Shown: piece after piece, positions 52,577 to 62,233 of the stretch | How the letters are laid out: each line of letters opens with the position of its first letter | How positions within the stretch are numbered: the first letter of the stretch is position 1 | Origin: UMGS1696 sp964634795 | GTDB lineage: Bacteria > Bacillota > Clostridia > Oscillospirales > CAG-272 | Direction of reading: 5' to 3' | DNA: 64,000 nucleotides | Assembly: GCA_964634795.1 (NCBI GenBank) | Contig: CAZWLL010000001.1 | Span: 46,603 to 110,602 of the forward strand | Notes under the pieces: model-generated | The model's database searches: none | Told to the model about the DNA's origin: nothing | The model's input: the letters and a program-made list of their open reading frames with translations, nothing else | Made by a program: the position numbers and the translations under genes

Positions 52577-54283
52577 TTAGGTTTCCGGCGGATAGAGGTC
52601 ATCATGCCATGTACCGTAAATCGATGTTACAGAGTTTTCATTCTCCAAATCGGTAAGCTGAGTAAAGATTTCGTTAGCTTTAACTTCAGCCTTCATTTCG
52701 GCTATAGCATCCTCATATTCATCATATGTAAGAGCGTCCAATCTTGCTTTGTATTCCTTGGAAAGCTCATCAAGCTGAGAAAGAAGTTCCTTATTGTTAT
52801 CGTTGATATAACCGGTAAACTTCATGTAAGGATTGGAGATAGAATCTATATTCTGCTGTTTTCCGTAATCCCAATAATCCATCGAAATGCCTTCTCCGGG
52901 ATATGTCATATAAACGTTACCCGTTGTCAGAAGGTCCATCTGATAATCGTTGTTGAGAATTCTGATTGTATCCTTTGTCTCTTCGTCTTCGTATTCCCAG
53001 TTTTCGCCTTCAACGCCGTACTGAAGAATTGTTCTGATATCTGTGCTTGTGTTGATGTATGTGATGATTTCCATTGAACGCTCAAGGCTCTTAGAATATG
53101 TGCTTACTGCAAACATATTGCCGTATGCGTCTTCTTCTGTCATCATCGGCTTTGAGTAAATATATGTATAATACTCATCTTCATACTGTTCAGCTACAGT
53201 TCCGTCACCGGAGATAACTCCGACAGCAAACTTTTCGCCTTCTTCAACAGTTCCGTCACCTACATATCCGAGCTCGTTAAGCTTCTTCATAGCGCCGATA
53301 GTATTAACATATACGTTAATAGCGAATACATTCTTCGGAGAGAGCTTAAGCTTATAGGACATTGTATTGGTTATCTGAGAAGCAAGAATGGACCATTCGC
53401 TCTGATCTGTTCCCCAGTATACCATATTGGCAGGTTCAACTTCGCCGAGAAGCGGAATAACACCGTCAAGATGCTGGTTTCCGATATCCTCTATGAAATC
53501 AGTACACTTCAAGAATGATGTAAGTTCATCGGGATCATAGTCATACTGATCAACGAGTTCCTTATTAACAAGGAGATACTGATATTCTCCGACGGGATGG
53601 TTGTTGGGAATAGCATATGTGCCGCTTATATTGGCAAGCTCAAGATATGTCGGATAAATGTATGTCTTGAGTATCTTTGAGGTTCCGCTGAGTTCGCTGT
53701 CAAGCTGCTGGATATATTCGTTTTCGATGTAGCTGTTGTAGTTGTCATAGCCTTGAACGAGGAATATATCAAACTGAGTATCCTCTACTTCAGGGTACTG
53801 TTTAATGGAAATACCGAGTTCGTTAATAATTGTTTCTTCCTCGGTTTCAACAGTTTCGGTCGTTTCTCCGTCTTCGGCTTCGGTCTCCATATCGGAAACG
53901 TCAACGCCCTGAGCCTTCAATGCCTTAATCTCTTTACGTCTTGACTCGGCAGCTTCTTCTTCTTCGAGAATCTTTGTGCTGATAGATGAAAGAGTGTCAT
54001 CTATATATGCCTGATATTCGTCCTCGGGTACAAGTATGAGATCGATTGCAGTATCATACTTGGCTTCAGTGAGTTTATTTATAGCGTCCTCAACCTTTTG
54101 TACTGCTTCATCTGTCGTACCGGATTTTGTCGGGAGTGCAAGTGTCAGTGTCATCGATACACGAACCGATTCTTCGGTATCGGCTGTCGCTACTTCTTCT
54201 TCATCAGCACTGGTCGAACATCCGACTAAGCTGCCGGCTGTCAGGAGAGCTGCGAGCAGGAGACTGGTAAGCTTTTTATTCAT
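52577..54283 (-). CDS. Extracellular solute-binding lipoprotein (ABC-type)
   Basis: A 568-residue secreted lipoprotein: signal peptide with lipobox LVGC (Cys22), then an acidic linker. Its fold order resembles sugar-type periplasmic-binding proteins (SBP family 1), with a LALPTK-type first strand and an FDIFLVQGYDNY segment. An acidic, coiled-coil-prone insertion of about 60 residues (near residues 110-165, rich in Glu and Thr) interrupts the first lobe. The ligand is unknown. It stands alone between its own promoter and terminator, with no permease or ATPase gene next to it, so it must work with a transporter encoded elsewhere. GGAGGAGG lies eight bases before the chosen ATG. Confidence 0.85.
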   Translation of the reverse strand: MNKKLTSLLLAALLTAGSLVGCSTSADEEEVATADTEESVRVSMTLTLALPTKSGTTDEAVQKVEDAINKLTEAKYDTAIDLILVPEDEYQAYIDDTLSSISTKILEEEEAAESRRKEIKALKAQGVDVSDMETEAEDGETTETVETEEETIINELGISIKQYPEVEDTQFDIFLVQGYDNYNSYIENEYIQQLDSELSGTSKILKTYIYPTYLELANISGTYAIPNNHPVGEYQYLLVNKELVDQYDYDPDELTSFLKCTDFIEDIGNQHLDGVIPLLGEVEPANMVYWGTDQSEWSILASQITNTMSYKLKLSPKNVFAINVYVNTIGAMKKLNELGYVGDGTVEEGEKFAVGVISGDGTVAEQYEDEYYTYIYSKPMMTEEDAYGNMFAVSTYSKSLERSMEIITYINTSTDIRTILQYGVEGENWEYEDEETKDTIRILNNDYQMDLLTTGNVYMTYPGEGISMDYWDYGKQQNIDSISNPYMKFTGYINDNNKELLSQLDELSKEYKARLDALTYDEYEDAIAEMKAEVKANEIFTQLTDLENENSVTSIYGTWHDDLYPPET

Positions 54284-54346
54284 TTGGGAATCCTCCTCCA
54301 AGATTCTGGGTTTAACCTATATAGCGCCCATATTAATTCTTATTTT

Positions 54347-54375
54347 ATTGTACACGAAAATCGCCAATATGTCAA
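54347..54375 (-). promoter_or_regulatory. Sigma-A promoter of the solute-binding lipoprotein gene
   Basis: Minus strand TTGACA (54375-54370), 17-base spacer, TACAAT (54352-54347), 63 bases before the ATG. The remaining gap to the sigma-factor gene is AT-rich and I see no GC-rich terminator for that gene. Confidence 0.8.
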
Positions 54376-54557
54376 GCATTTTTTATATATTTTGTTGTCA
54401 ATAAAACGCTTTATTAGCTTTTTTGCTCTCAATTTATGACTTTGCTTTGTAATTATAGTACAATTTACAATATGTTTTTTTGGTGATATTTACGTTTTTT
54501 TTGTAAAGTTATAACAACAATACTGTCTTTAAAATATTAATACCATCCAATTTTACA

Positions 54558-55643
54558 TCATTCCAAGTAGTCTTTAAGCTTTTTTGATCTGCTGGGATGT
54601 CTCAGTTTTCTGAGTGCCTTCGCCTCTATTTGTCTTATTCGCTCTCGGGTAATATTGAATTCTTTTCCGACCTCTTCGAGCGTTCTTGTTCTTCCGTCAA
54701 CAAGTCCGAATCTCAGTTTGAGAACCATCTCTTCTCTGGGAGCTAATGTATGCAGGACCTCGCCCAGCTGCTCCTTGAGTATATTATATGATGCCTCATC
54801 AACGGGAGTAGGATTGTCGTCATCGGGAATAAAATCGCTCAGATGGCTGTCGTCCGCTTCACCGATCGGGGTTTCAAGCGATACCGGATCCTGTGATATT
54901 TTCATGATTTCTCTTACCTTATCGGCGTTCATACCGATATCGGCGGCTATTTCCTCCGAAGTAGCTTCTCTGCCGTATTCCTGAAGAAGTTGCCGCTGAC
55001 TTTTAGAAACCTTATGAATAGTTTCTACCATATGAACCGGTATTCTTATTGTTCTCGATTGATCCGCAATCGCACGGCTTATTGCCTGTCTTATCCACCA
55101 TGTCGCGTATGTCGAGAATTTATATCCTTTTGTATAATCAAACTTCTCGACTGCTTTCATCAGTCCGAGATTACCTTCCTGTATCAGGTCAAGAAGCACC
55201 AAGCCCTTTCCCATATACCGTTTTGCTATGCTTACCACAAGACGCAAATTCGATTCTATGAGAATGTTCTTCGATTCCTCATCACCTTCATACATTTTTT
55301 TCGCAAGTTTTGTTTCTGTTTCGGAATCAAGAAGCGGTATCAAGCCTATTTCCTTAAGGTACATTCTGACAGGGTCTTCTACGGGAAGTCCTTCCTGTGC
55401 GAGAATTTTAGTCATTTCCTCAGCCGTACTGAATCTGTTTACATCATTACTGATTTCATTCAACTCTTCCGGATCGATAAGATTGATAATGTCCTGTCCG
55501 TTTTTTTCGTACTGTTCGTACTCTGTTTCAAGCTCGTCTTTCAGCTCTCCGATACCGTCATCGAAATTCTCATCCGTTATAATGATATCATCTTCACTGC
55601 CGATAATTTTATCGATGTTCTTTTCGGAATTTTTTTTGCCCAT
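54558..55643 (-). CDS. Second RpoD-type sigma factor (tandem copy, no region 1.1)
   Basis: A 361-residue sigma-70 group protein directly downstream of another. Regions 1.2 (DPVRMYLKEIG near residue 90), 2 (DLIQEGNLGLMKAVEKFD, KGYKFSTYATWWIRQAI), 3 and 4.2 (TLEEVGKEFNITRERIRQIE) are intact, and the DNA-reading helices equal those of the neighbour. The first about 85 residues differ: they are acidic and lack a recognisable region 1.1 domain. It may be an alternative group-1/2 sigma with the same promoter preference but different control. GGAGG lies six bases before the ATG, 76 bases after the first copy. Confidence 0.93.
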   Translation of the reverse strand: MGKKNSEKNIDKIIGSEDDIIITDENFDDGIGELKDELETEYEQYEKNGQDIINLIDPEELNEISNDVNRFSTAEEMTKILAQEGLPVEDPVRMYLKEIGLIPLLDSETETKLAKKMYEGDEESKNILIESNLRLVVSIAKRYMGKGLVLLDLIQEGNLGLMKAVEKFDYTKGYKFSTYATWWIRQAISRAIADQSRTIRIPVHMVETIHKVSKSQRQLLQEYGREATSEEIAADIGMNADKVREIMKISQDPVSLETPIGEADDSHLSDFIPDDDNPTPVDEASYNILKEQLGEVLHTLAPREEMVLKLRFGLVDGRTRTLEEVGKEFNITRERIRQIEAKALRKLRHPSRSKKLKDYLE

Positions 55644-55719
55644 TATTTTCCTCCGTTTCGCTCCGCTTCGTCAAGCGGTATCTTTAAATGCATTCACTCC
55701 TCCGATGCTGTATTTTATA

Positions 55720-56844
55720 TCAGTTGACATCATTGAGAAAACCTTTAAGCGGTTTGGATCTGCTTTGATGTCTGAGCTTTCTAAGTGCTTTCGCTTCTAT
55801 CTGACGTATTCTCTCACGTGTAATATTAAACTCTTTGCCGACTTCTTCAAGTGTTCTCGTTCTTCCGTCCTCGAGACCGAAACGGAGTTTAATAACCATT
55901 TCTTCTCTCGGTGTTAAAGTATGAAGAACCTTATCAAGCTGCTCTCTGAGAAGCTGATATGATACTGCTTCTGCGGGAGTAGGTGATGAATCATCGGGAA
56001 TAAAGTCTCCGAGATGGCTGTCATCTTCCTCACCGATCGGTGTTTCAAGCGACACGGGATCCTGTGAAGCTTTCATAATTTCTCTCACTTTATCCGCGCT
56101 CATACCGAGCTTTTCGGCTATTTCATCGGTAGTAGGTTCCCTTCCGTATTCCTGAAGCAGCTGGCGCGAAGCACGCGATACACGATGTATCGTTTCAACC
56201 ATATGAACAGGTATACGTATTGTTCTTGCCTGATCCGCTATTGCTCTTGTTATTGCCTGACGAATCCACCATGTGGCGTATGTCGAGAATTTATATCCCT
56301 TTGTATGGTCGAATTTTTCTACGGCTTTCATCAAGCCGAGATTGCCTTCCTGAATAAGGTCAAGGAAATACATTCCTCTGCCGACATGCTTTTTCGCAAT
56401 GCTTACAACCAGTCTGAGGTTTGCCTCAACAAGCTCATCTTTTGCGGCCTGGTCTCCGAGAGCAATTCTTTCGGCAAGATAAGCTTCTCTTTCAGGGTCA
56501 AGCAGCGGTATTTTACCGATATCCTTCAGATACATTCTCACCGGGTCATCGATTGCAACGCCGTCCTCGGCAAGAACCTTGTCTATATCTTCGCTGTCCT
56601 CTATTTCCTCATCGGGATCGCTGACAACGTCATAATTTTCGTCTTCGCCGCTGTCATCGTTATTTTCAATGTAATTCGTAATCTCGATTCCGCTTCCTTC
56701 GAGAGCTTCATATACCTTATCTATTTGATCTACATCGTAACCGGAATATTCAAGTGCTTCCATAATGTCGTTGTTTGACAGCGAACCTTGATTTTTTCCT
56801 TTTTCGATAAGTCCTTGTACATCAACTTTCTTCTTGTTTTCCAT
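55720..56844 (-). CDS. rpoD: RNA polymerase primary sigma factor RpoD/SigA
   Basis: A 374-residue housekeeping sigma factor, equal in length to B. subtilis SigA. Region 1.1 is visible in residues 6-52 (VQGLIEKGKNQGSLSNNDI, then YSGYDVDQIDKVYEAL), then an acidic spacer, region 1.2 at DPVRMYLKDIGKIPLLD near 98, region 2 with DLIQEGNLGLMKAVEKFD and FSTYATWWIRQAI, region 3 and region 4.2 with the helix-turn-helix EEVGKEFNITRERIRQIE. It follows dnaG by 37 bases in the standard dgt-dnaG-rpoD order. GAGG lies seven bases before the ATG. This copy, not the downstream one, has the classical architecture. Confidence 0.96.
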   Translation of the reverse strand: MENKKKVDVQGLIEKGKNQGSLSNNDIMEALEYSGYDVDQIDKVYEALEGSGIEITNYIENNDDSGEDENYDVVSDPDEEIEDSEDIDKVLAEDGVAIDDPVRMYLKDIGKIPLLDPEREAYLAERIALGDQAAKDELVEANLRLVVSIAKKHVGRGMYFLDLIQEGNLGLMKAVEKFDHTKGYKFSTYATWWIRQAITRAIADQARTIRIPVHMVETIHRVSRASRQLLQEYGREPTTDEIAEKLGMSADKVREIMKASQDPVSLETPIGEEDDSHLGDFIPDDSSPTPAEAVSYQLLREQLDKVLHTLTPREEMVIKLRFGLEDGRTRTLEEVGKEFNITRERIRQIEAKALRKLRHQSRSKPLKGFLNDVN

Positions 56845-56881
56845 TGATAAACCTCATATTTGATGAATAATTATTTATTAA

Positions 56882-58642
56882 TTATTGATTGTCGGCTTTT
56901 TTGACATTTCTTTTTTTCGCTATGATATCTTCGAGAGTCATATTCGATTCGTCTTTTTTCGTATCTCTCAGCGCTCTGACGTATGTATCGAACACACTGT
57001 CATCATTTATTTTCAGTTCATTGCGTTTTGCTACCATACCGAATATACGTGAAACCTCATCCTGTGTGAAATTTTCGTTAAGCATTCCGCTGCTGAAGCT
57101 GTTATCTTCCATGTGTTCTTTTATATAAGAAAACACTCTTTTTCCAAGCTCTGTCGAAAAGTCATCGTCATTAAGTGTTTTCCCGTCTACATTACGAGCT
57201 GCATATTCCTTATTTAACAAGAGCATACCGAGTACATCTTCTTCGATTCGTCCCGCTTTCGGATTCTTCGCATAATCGGGATTAACTCTTATGTCGGTTC
57301 CGAGTGTTACTCGGATTAACTCCCCGCGGCGTTTCTTGTCGTTTTCACGCGCATTCTTTCGCCGTTTCGATTCGACATCGTTTTTTATACTCGAAAAATC
57401 GATTTTAAATTCCGATGACGTTTTATTAATGTATATTTCGCGTTCCACACTTGAATAGACATCCGCGATATACGATGTAACCTCGCCCAGAGCTTTTATT
57501 CTGTCCTCATCCGTATCCGTTCGATATTTTGCTTTGATTTCATCGAGTTTAAAATCGAACTTGCCGCGGCTTTCCTCGAGAAGCTTTTTGAATTCAGCCG
57601 CTCCGTATTTTTTTATAAATTCATCGGGGTCTTTAGCTCCCGTGATTTTTAACACCTTAGCTTCGATTCCGACCGAATCCAAGATTCCTATCGCACGATC
57701 GGTTGCTTTCTGTCCTGCATCATCGCTGTCATATGATAAGATTACCTTGTCGGTATACTTTTTCAGTATTCTCGCTTGTTCTGAAGTAAACGCGGTTCCC
57801 AGTGAAGCCACAGCCATACCGAATCCCGCGGCGTGCATTGCAATTACATCCATGTAGCCTTCACACAGAATAAAATATCCTTCTTTTGTATTCTTGGCGT
57901 AATTTAATGCGTATAGATTTTTCGTTTTCTTAAACGCCGGTGTGTCGGATGTATTGAGATATTTTCTGTCGGATTTCGACGAATCTATTATTCGTCCGCC
58001 GAAAGCAATAACGTTTCCCGATACATCTATTATGGGAAACATAACTCTTCCGCGGAAATAATCGTAATAACCGTCTTTGCCTTTTCCTCCGAGATACGCT
58101 ATCCTTATTTCTTCTTCATTAAATCCCAATGAAATCAAATGCTTCATCAGGTTGTTGCCGCGTTCGGGAGAATAGCCTAACCCGAATCTTTTTATTGTAG
58201 CCTCCGAGAGTTGCCTCTCGGAAAGGTATATTCGACCCGGTGCGCCTTGTTTTTCATCAAAAAGCATGGAGCGATAAAACTTCGCCGCTTCGAGATTCAT
58301 TGCAATGACTCTTGATCTCGTCGGTCCCTTAGATTGACTTCCGCTGTCATCGAATTCAGGCAAATCTATGCCCGATCTTTTCGCGAGAGCCTCAACCGCT
58401 GACACATAATCAAGATTCTCGGCTCGCATGACAAAAGAAATGACATCTCCTGCCGCACCGCATCCGAAGCAATAAAAGCTTTGTGTTGCGGGGTATACGG
58501 TAAACGACGGAGTTTTTTCACTGTGAAACGGACATAACCCTTTAAGATTGCTTCCTGCCCTTTTAAGAGTCACATACGAAGATATAACACTCTCGATATC
58601 GCATCTGTATCGTATATCCTCAATTATATTAGACGGAATCAT
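56882..58642 (-). CDS. dnaG: DNA primase DnaG
   Basis: A 586-residue primase that makes RNA primers at the replication fork. The N-terminal CHC2 zinc finger reads CPFHSEKTPSF ... YCFGCGAAGD (residues about 37-66); the TOPRIM core has EGYMDVIAMHAAGF near residue 263 and YDSDDAGQKA near 313; the C-terminal helicase-binding domain follows about residue 430. The start ATG lies 18 bases after the dgt stop with a GGTGG-type binding site across the gap. Confidence 0.97.
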   Translation of the reverse strand: MIPSNIIEDIRYRCDIESVISSYVTLKRAGSNLKGLCPFHSEKTPSFTVYPATQSFYCFGCGAAGDVISFVMRAENLDYVSAVEALAKRSGIDLPEFDDSGSQSKGPTRSRVIAMNLEAAKFYRSMLFDEKQGAPGRIYLSERQLSEATIKRFGLGYSPERGNNLMKHLISLGFNEEEIRIAYLGGKGKDGYYDYFRGRVMFPIIDVSGNVIAFGGRIIDSSKSDRKYLNTSDTPAFKKTKNLYALNYAKNTKEGYFILCEGYMDVIAMHAAGFGMAVASLGTAFTSEQARILKKYTDKVILSYDSDDAGQKATDRAIGILDSVGIEAKVLKITGAKDPDEFIKKYGAAEFKKLLEESRGKFDFKLDEIKAKYRTDTDEDRIKALGEVTSYIADVYSSVEREIYINKTSSEFKIDFSSIKNDVESKRRKNARENDKKRRGELIRVTLGTDIRVNPDYAKNPKAGRIEEDVLGMLLLNKEYAARNVDGKTLNDDDFSTELGKRVFSYIKEHMEDNSFSSGMLNENFTQDEVSRIFGMVAKRNELKINDDSVFDTYVRALRDTKKDESNMTLEDIIAKKRNVKKADNQ

Positions 58643-58660
58643 CCGCTCACCACCTTGTTA

Positions 58661-59674
58661 TCACTCCCATACATGCGGTATAAACAATTCCTTATAAAGT
58701 TCTATTGCATATCTGTCGGTCATGCCTGCAACATAGTCGCAGACACACCTTTCGACAGCTTCTTCTTTTGTATTATTATAGTAGAACTCAGGCATTTTTT
58801 CGGGATATTTGCAAAAATATCCGAACAGCTGCTTCAGCATACCGACTGCCTTCTGCTCTTCTTTTTTAGCCGCCGAGTTCAGATAAACTCTATCAAACAA
58901 GAATTCGCGCAGCTTTTTCGTCGCCTCACCAACTTCAGGCGTCATTTTTATATCATCAAGTTCTTTGCTTCCTTCTATTACGGAGGTAACCATTGTATTT
59001 ATTCTGTTGCTGTGTGTATAACCCAATATCTCGGAAAGCTCACTTGGAATATCGCGTTCTTCTATAATTCCTCCGCGCACCGCGTCATCAATATCATGAT
59101 TAATGTAAGCGATTCTGTCCGCGTACTTAATTATTATACCTTCAAGCGTAGATGCTTTATTATCTCCCGAATGATTTACAATACCATCCCGCACTTCCCA
59201 CGTGAGATTCAGTCCTGCGCCATTATTCTCGAGCTTTTCCACTACACGAAGACTTTGTTTGTAATGAGTAAAATCAGGTGAAAAGCACATCTGCATAACG
59301 CTCTCTCCTGTATGACCGAACGGCGTATGACCGAGATCGTGTCCGAGTGCGGCAGCTTCGCATAAATCTTCATTCAGCATCAGAGCACGCGCTATTATTC
59401 TTGCAATCTGAGCTACCTCAAGCGTATGCGTAAGTCTTGTCCTGTAGTGCTCATCGGACGGAAAGAAAAACACCTGAGTTTTATGCATTAACCGTCTGAA
59501 TGATTTACAATGAAGTATTCTGTCGCGGTCTCTCTGAAACTCTGTTCTGTTTACGCATTCTTCTATCGGTTTGTCCCTTCCCCTTGAGTTTTCGCACAAG
59601 CATGCTTTTGGAGACAAGGACATTCTTTCTCTCTCATAAAAGATTTCACGTACACTTTTCGGTTCTGCGTTCAC
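58661..59674 (-). CDS. dgt: Deoxyguanosinetriphosphate triphosphohydrolase-like protein (HD domain)
   Basis: A 337-residue HD-domain dNTP triphosphohydrolase, which splits dGTP (or other dNTPs) into nucleoside and triphosphate. The HD metal site is visible as RTRLTHTLEVAQIAR near residue 75 and LGHDLGHTPFGHTGE near 110, with a further Asp in IIKYADRIAYINHDIDDA near 200. The start is GTG with AAGGAG eight bases upstream. It is the first gene of the dgt-dnaG-rpoD-rpoD2 run, a typical Firmicutes grouping. Confidence 0.93.
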   Translation of the reverse strand: MNAEPKSVREIFYERERMSLSPKACLCENSRGRDKPIEECVNRTEFQRDRDRILHCKSFRRLMHKTQVFFFPSDEHYRTRLTHTLEVAQIARIIARALMLNEDLCEAAALGHDLGHTPFGHTGESVMQMCFSPDFTHYKQSLRVVEKLENNGAGLNLTWEVRDGIVNHSGDNKASTLEGIIIKYADRIAYINHDIDDAVRGGIIEERDIPSELSEILGYTHSNRINTMVTSVIEGSKELDDIKMTPEVGEATKKLREFLFDRVYLNSAAKKEEQKAVGMLKQLFGYFCKYPEKMPEFYYNNTKEEAVERCVCDYVAGMTDRYAIELYKELFIPHVWE

Positions 59675-59781
59675 TATGCCATCTCCTTAAATAATATAAT
59701 CGCATGGCGGAAACAGTACTATCGGTATCTTGATTATTAATATACGCAAAAAAACGGCTTTTTACTTTTTTTATCGCAAAT

Positions 59782-60456
59782 TTATTTCTTCTTCGATGCT
59801 CTTTCCTCGCTGCCTATAATTTCAGTCAAACCTTTTCCGTATGTCAATTCGGACACCAAACCGATAAGCTCATCGATTCTCGATTTTTCAATTGCAGAGA
59901 TAAGCGAAACGTTCTCTCCGAAATCGCAATTTTCTTCTGAGGCACCGATTTTCTCGAGTGCAACGGTTAATTTCTGATAATCGGAATATGATACTGTAAG
60001 CTTAACCAGATTATACTCTTCGAAAACCGCAAAACCTGCCGCATCTACCGCACTTTTAGCCGATGCCGTGTAAGCTCTGACTAATCCTCCCGCACCCAAC
60101 AATATTCCTCCGAAATATCGTGTAACTACCACGATTAAATCGGTAGCGCCCGACATTTTCAGTACATTTAAAATAGGTACTCCCGCAGTTCCAGACGGTT
60201 CTCCGTCATCGGAGTATCTCGCAACAGCGCCGAAATTCAATATATATGCATAGCAATTATGTGTTGCGTCGTGATACTCACGTCTCTTGGATTCTAAAAA
60301 CAATCGTGCCTCTTCTTCATTTTTTATAGGTGCGGCATGACCGATAAAAATCGATTTTTTCTCTTCCGTTTCAACAGATACATTATTTGCCAGTGTTATC
60401 CTTTTCTTCGGAAGCTCAATATCACTGTTTTTCGAAACGTCACTTTTCTTTTTCAT
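59782..60456 (-). CDS. YigZ/IMPACT family protein
   Basis: A 224-residue protein of the conserved UPF0029/IMPACT family. The N-terminal domain has the hallmark sequence YSDDGEPSGTAGVPILNVL near residue 95 and VVTRYFGGILLGAGGLVRAY near 125; the C-terminal about 75 residues form the DUF1949-like ferredoxin-type domain. A hydrophilic N-terminal extension of about 18 residues precedes the usual start. Precise biochemical role is unsettled; eukaryotic IMPACT regulates GCN2. It follows hflX by 41 bases; its binding site is weak. Confidence 0.92.
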   Translation of the reverse strand: MKKKSDVSKNSDIELPKKRITLANNVSVETEEKKSIFIGHAAPIKNEEEARLFLESKRREYHDATHNCYAYILNFGAVARYSDDGEPSGTAGVPILNVLKMSGATDLIVVVTRYFGGILLGAGGLVRAYTASAKSAVDAAGFAVFEEYNLVKLTVSYSDYQKLTVALEKIGASEENCDFGENVSLISAIEKSRIDELIGLVSELTYGKGLTEIIGSEERASKKK

Positions 60457-60497
60457 TACACCATCAAATTTATAAATAAAATACTGTCAATAAACAA

Positions 60498-61802
60498 TTA
60501 TTCTTCAATCAAATATTTTTTGATTTTCGCATAAAGCTTTTCGTCTGCATCACATTCGCAGTAAATTCCGTCCTCGCGGTATTCCATTTTCACGTCGTCG
60601 CCATCTTTATATATGATGCCTGTGATACTGCCGTCTTCCGGCGGGATAAGCAGCTTTACGTGATGTTTTCCGTTCTGCGCTATTTTCTCGATTACCTCGA
60701 CAAGCTTATCACATCCCGCACCTGTTTTTGCGGAAATAAACACGACTTCCGTATCATTTTTCGCTGCCAGTGTTTTCATCTGTATAAGTGCGTCTTTATC
60801 GGTACATGCGTCACATTTATTGAATATATATATTATCGGTTTTGACTCGGCACCGAGCTCTTCCAACAGCTTCGTCGTAACCTGCGTCTGACTGATAAAC
60901 TCAGAGTCTGATGCGTCAATGACTATCAGCAATATATCCGAGTATACTGCCTCATCCAAAGTCGATTTAAATGCATTTATAAGGTGGTGCGGCAAATTTC
61001 TGATAAATCCGACTGTATCGGTTAGAAGAATTTTCACACCGTTTTCGGTAACAAATTGCCGTGTGGTAGGATCCAGAGTCGCGAAAAGCTTATTTTCGGC
61101 TAATATTCCGGCACCGGTCAGATAATTCAAGAGCGTGCTTTTTCCCGCATTCGTATATCCTACGATTCCGCATTTGAGCAGGCCCGATTTATCTCTTTGA
61201 CGGCGCATTATCAATCTGTTCTGTTCAACTTTTTTCAGCTCGTCTTCGAGATAGGCTATTTTTTCCTTGATTCTTCTTCTGTCTATCTCAAGTTTTGTTT
61301 CTCCGGGACCTCTCGCACCTACGGAGCCGGAGGACGCCGCTCCGCCCTGCCTTGATAATTCTTTTCCGCGTCCGACTAATCTTGGAGACGTATATTTAAG
61401 CTGTGCGAGTTCAACCTGAAGACGTCCCTCACTTGTTCTTGCGTGATCCGCGAATATATCAAGAATCAGCATGCTTCTGTCAATTACCGACACATCAGAT
61501 TCAATATCATCCTCAATAGATTTAATTTGAGACGGTGTTAATTCGCAATCGAATACTACCAGCTCGGCACCGAGTGTACCGCACAATTCCGATAATTCCG
61601 AAATTTTACCCTTTCCGAGTACGGTTCGCACATCGGGTGCTTCCCTGCATTGAGTCACAATAGCCACACATTCGCAATCGGCTGTTTCACACAGCTTTTC
61701 AAGCTCTCGAAGCGATATATTGCATTCTTCTTCGGAATTTTGTTTATATACAGCGCAAAGTATTGTTTTTGTCATTTGCACATTGTTTTCGTTTGTTTTC
61801 AT
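60498..61802 (-). CDS. hflX: Ribosome-associated GTPase HflX
   Basis: A 434-residue HflX, which splits stalled ribosomes, notably under stress. The N-terminal ATP-binding-like domain includes VLGKGKISEL near residue 55; a glycine-rich switch segment reads GGAASSGSVGARGPGETKLE near 160-180; the G-domain has GYTNAGKSTLLN near 220, DTVGFI near 268 and NKCD near 335. The ATG at 61802 has GGAGG seven bases upstream, preferred over a second ATG nine codons in. It is preceded by the rpmE terminator. Confidence 0.95.
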   Translation of the reverse strand: MKTNENNVQMTKTILCAVYKQNSEEECNISLRELEKLCETADCECVAIVTQCREAPDVRTVLGKGKISELSELCGTLGAELVVFDCELTPSQIKSIEDDIESDVSVIDRSMLILDIFADHARTSEGRLQVELAQLKYTSPRLVGRGKELSRQGGAASSGSVGARGPGETKLEIDRRRIKEKIAYLEDELKKVEQNRLIMRRQRDKSGLLKCGIVGYTNAGKSTLLNYLTGAGILAENKLFATLDPTTRQFVTENGVKILLTDTVGFIRNLPHHLINAFKSTLDEAVYSDILLIVIDASDSEFISQTQVTTKLLEELGAESKPIIYIFNKCDACTDKDALIQMKTLAAKNDTEVVFISAKTGAGCDKLVEVIEKIAQNGKHHVKLLIPPEDGSITGIIYKDGDDVKMEYREDGIYCECDADEKLYAKIKKYLIEE

Positions 61803-61846
61803 ACAATTACCTCCGTATTTATCACGTACCTACAAGAAACAAAAAT

Positions 61847-61884
61847 GGGCAGGACAACAAAGCCGAAGCTCTGTACGCCTGCCC
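61847..61884 (-). terminator. Terminator after rpmE
   Basis: GGGCAGG/CCTGCCC stem (61884-61878 with 61853-61847) enclosing a second 6-bp hairpin with a UUCG tetraloop, then ATTTTTGTTTC on the minus strand. Confidence 0.8.
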
Positions 61885-61921
61885 ACAAATCATGCGGATA
61901 AAACCACCGGAGAGCGAAAGA

Positions 61922-62140
61922 TTATTTACCGCTCTGCTCAAGACGCTTCTTGAACTTATCAACACGTCCGCCGGCATCTACAAACTTCTGCTTACCGGTA
62001 AAGAAAGGATGGCACTTTGAGCAAATATCAACACGGAGTTCACCGTTAGCATCGCTCTTTGTTGAACGTGTCTTTACAGTTTCACCACACGCGCAACGAA
62101 TTGTCACCTCTTTGTACTGAGGATGGATTCCCTCTTTCAT
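61922..62140 (-). CDS. rpmE: 50S ribosomal protein L31 (zinc-binding form)
   Basis: A 72-residue L31 starting MKEGIHPQYKEV. It has the four cysteines of the C+ form (CACG near residue 16-19 and CSKC near 41-44) that bind zinc, followed by HPFFTGKQKFVDAGGRVDKFKKR. No zinc-free paralogue is in the window. GAGGTG lies seven bases before the ATG. A hairpin separates it from rpsR upstream. Confidence 0.97.
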   Translation of the reverse strand: MKEGIHPQYKEVTIRCACGETVKTRSTKSDANGELRVDICSKCHPFFTGKQKFVDAGGRVDKFKKRLEQSGK

Positions 62141-62233
62141 TTCATTTCACCTCTTCCAAACAATCTGTACAAACGATATAAATACTCGTTAATTTACTGA
62201 ATTTTTCTCTGCAGCTATGCAAAGAACTTAAAA

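Noticed and set aside
55228..55917. A 229-codon open frame on the plus strand across both sigma factor genes
   Set aside because: It is antisense to the conserved sigma regions, very Ser/Phe-rich, and has no promoter or binding site.
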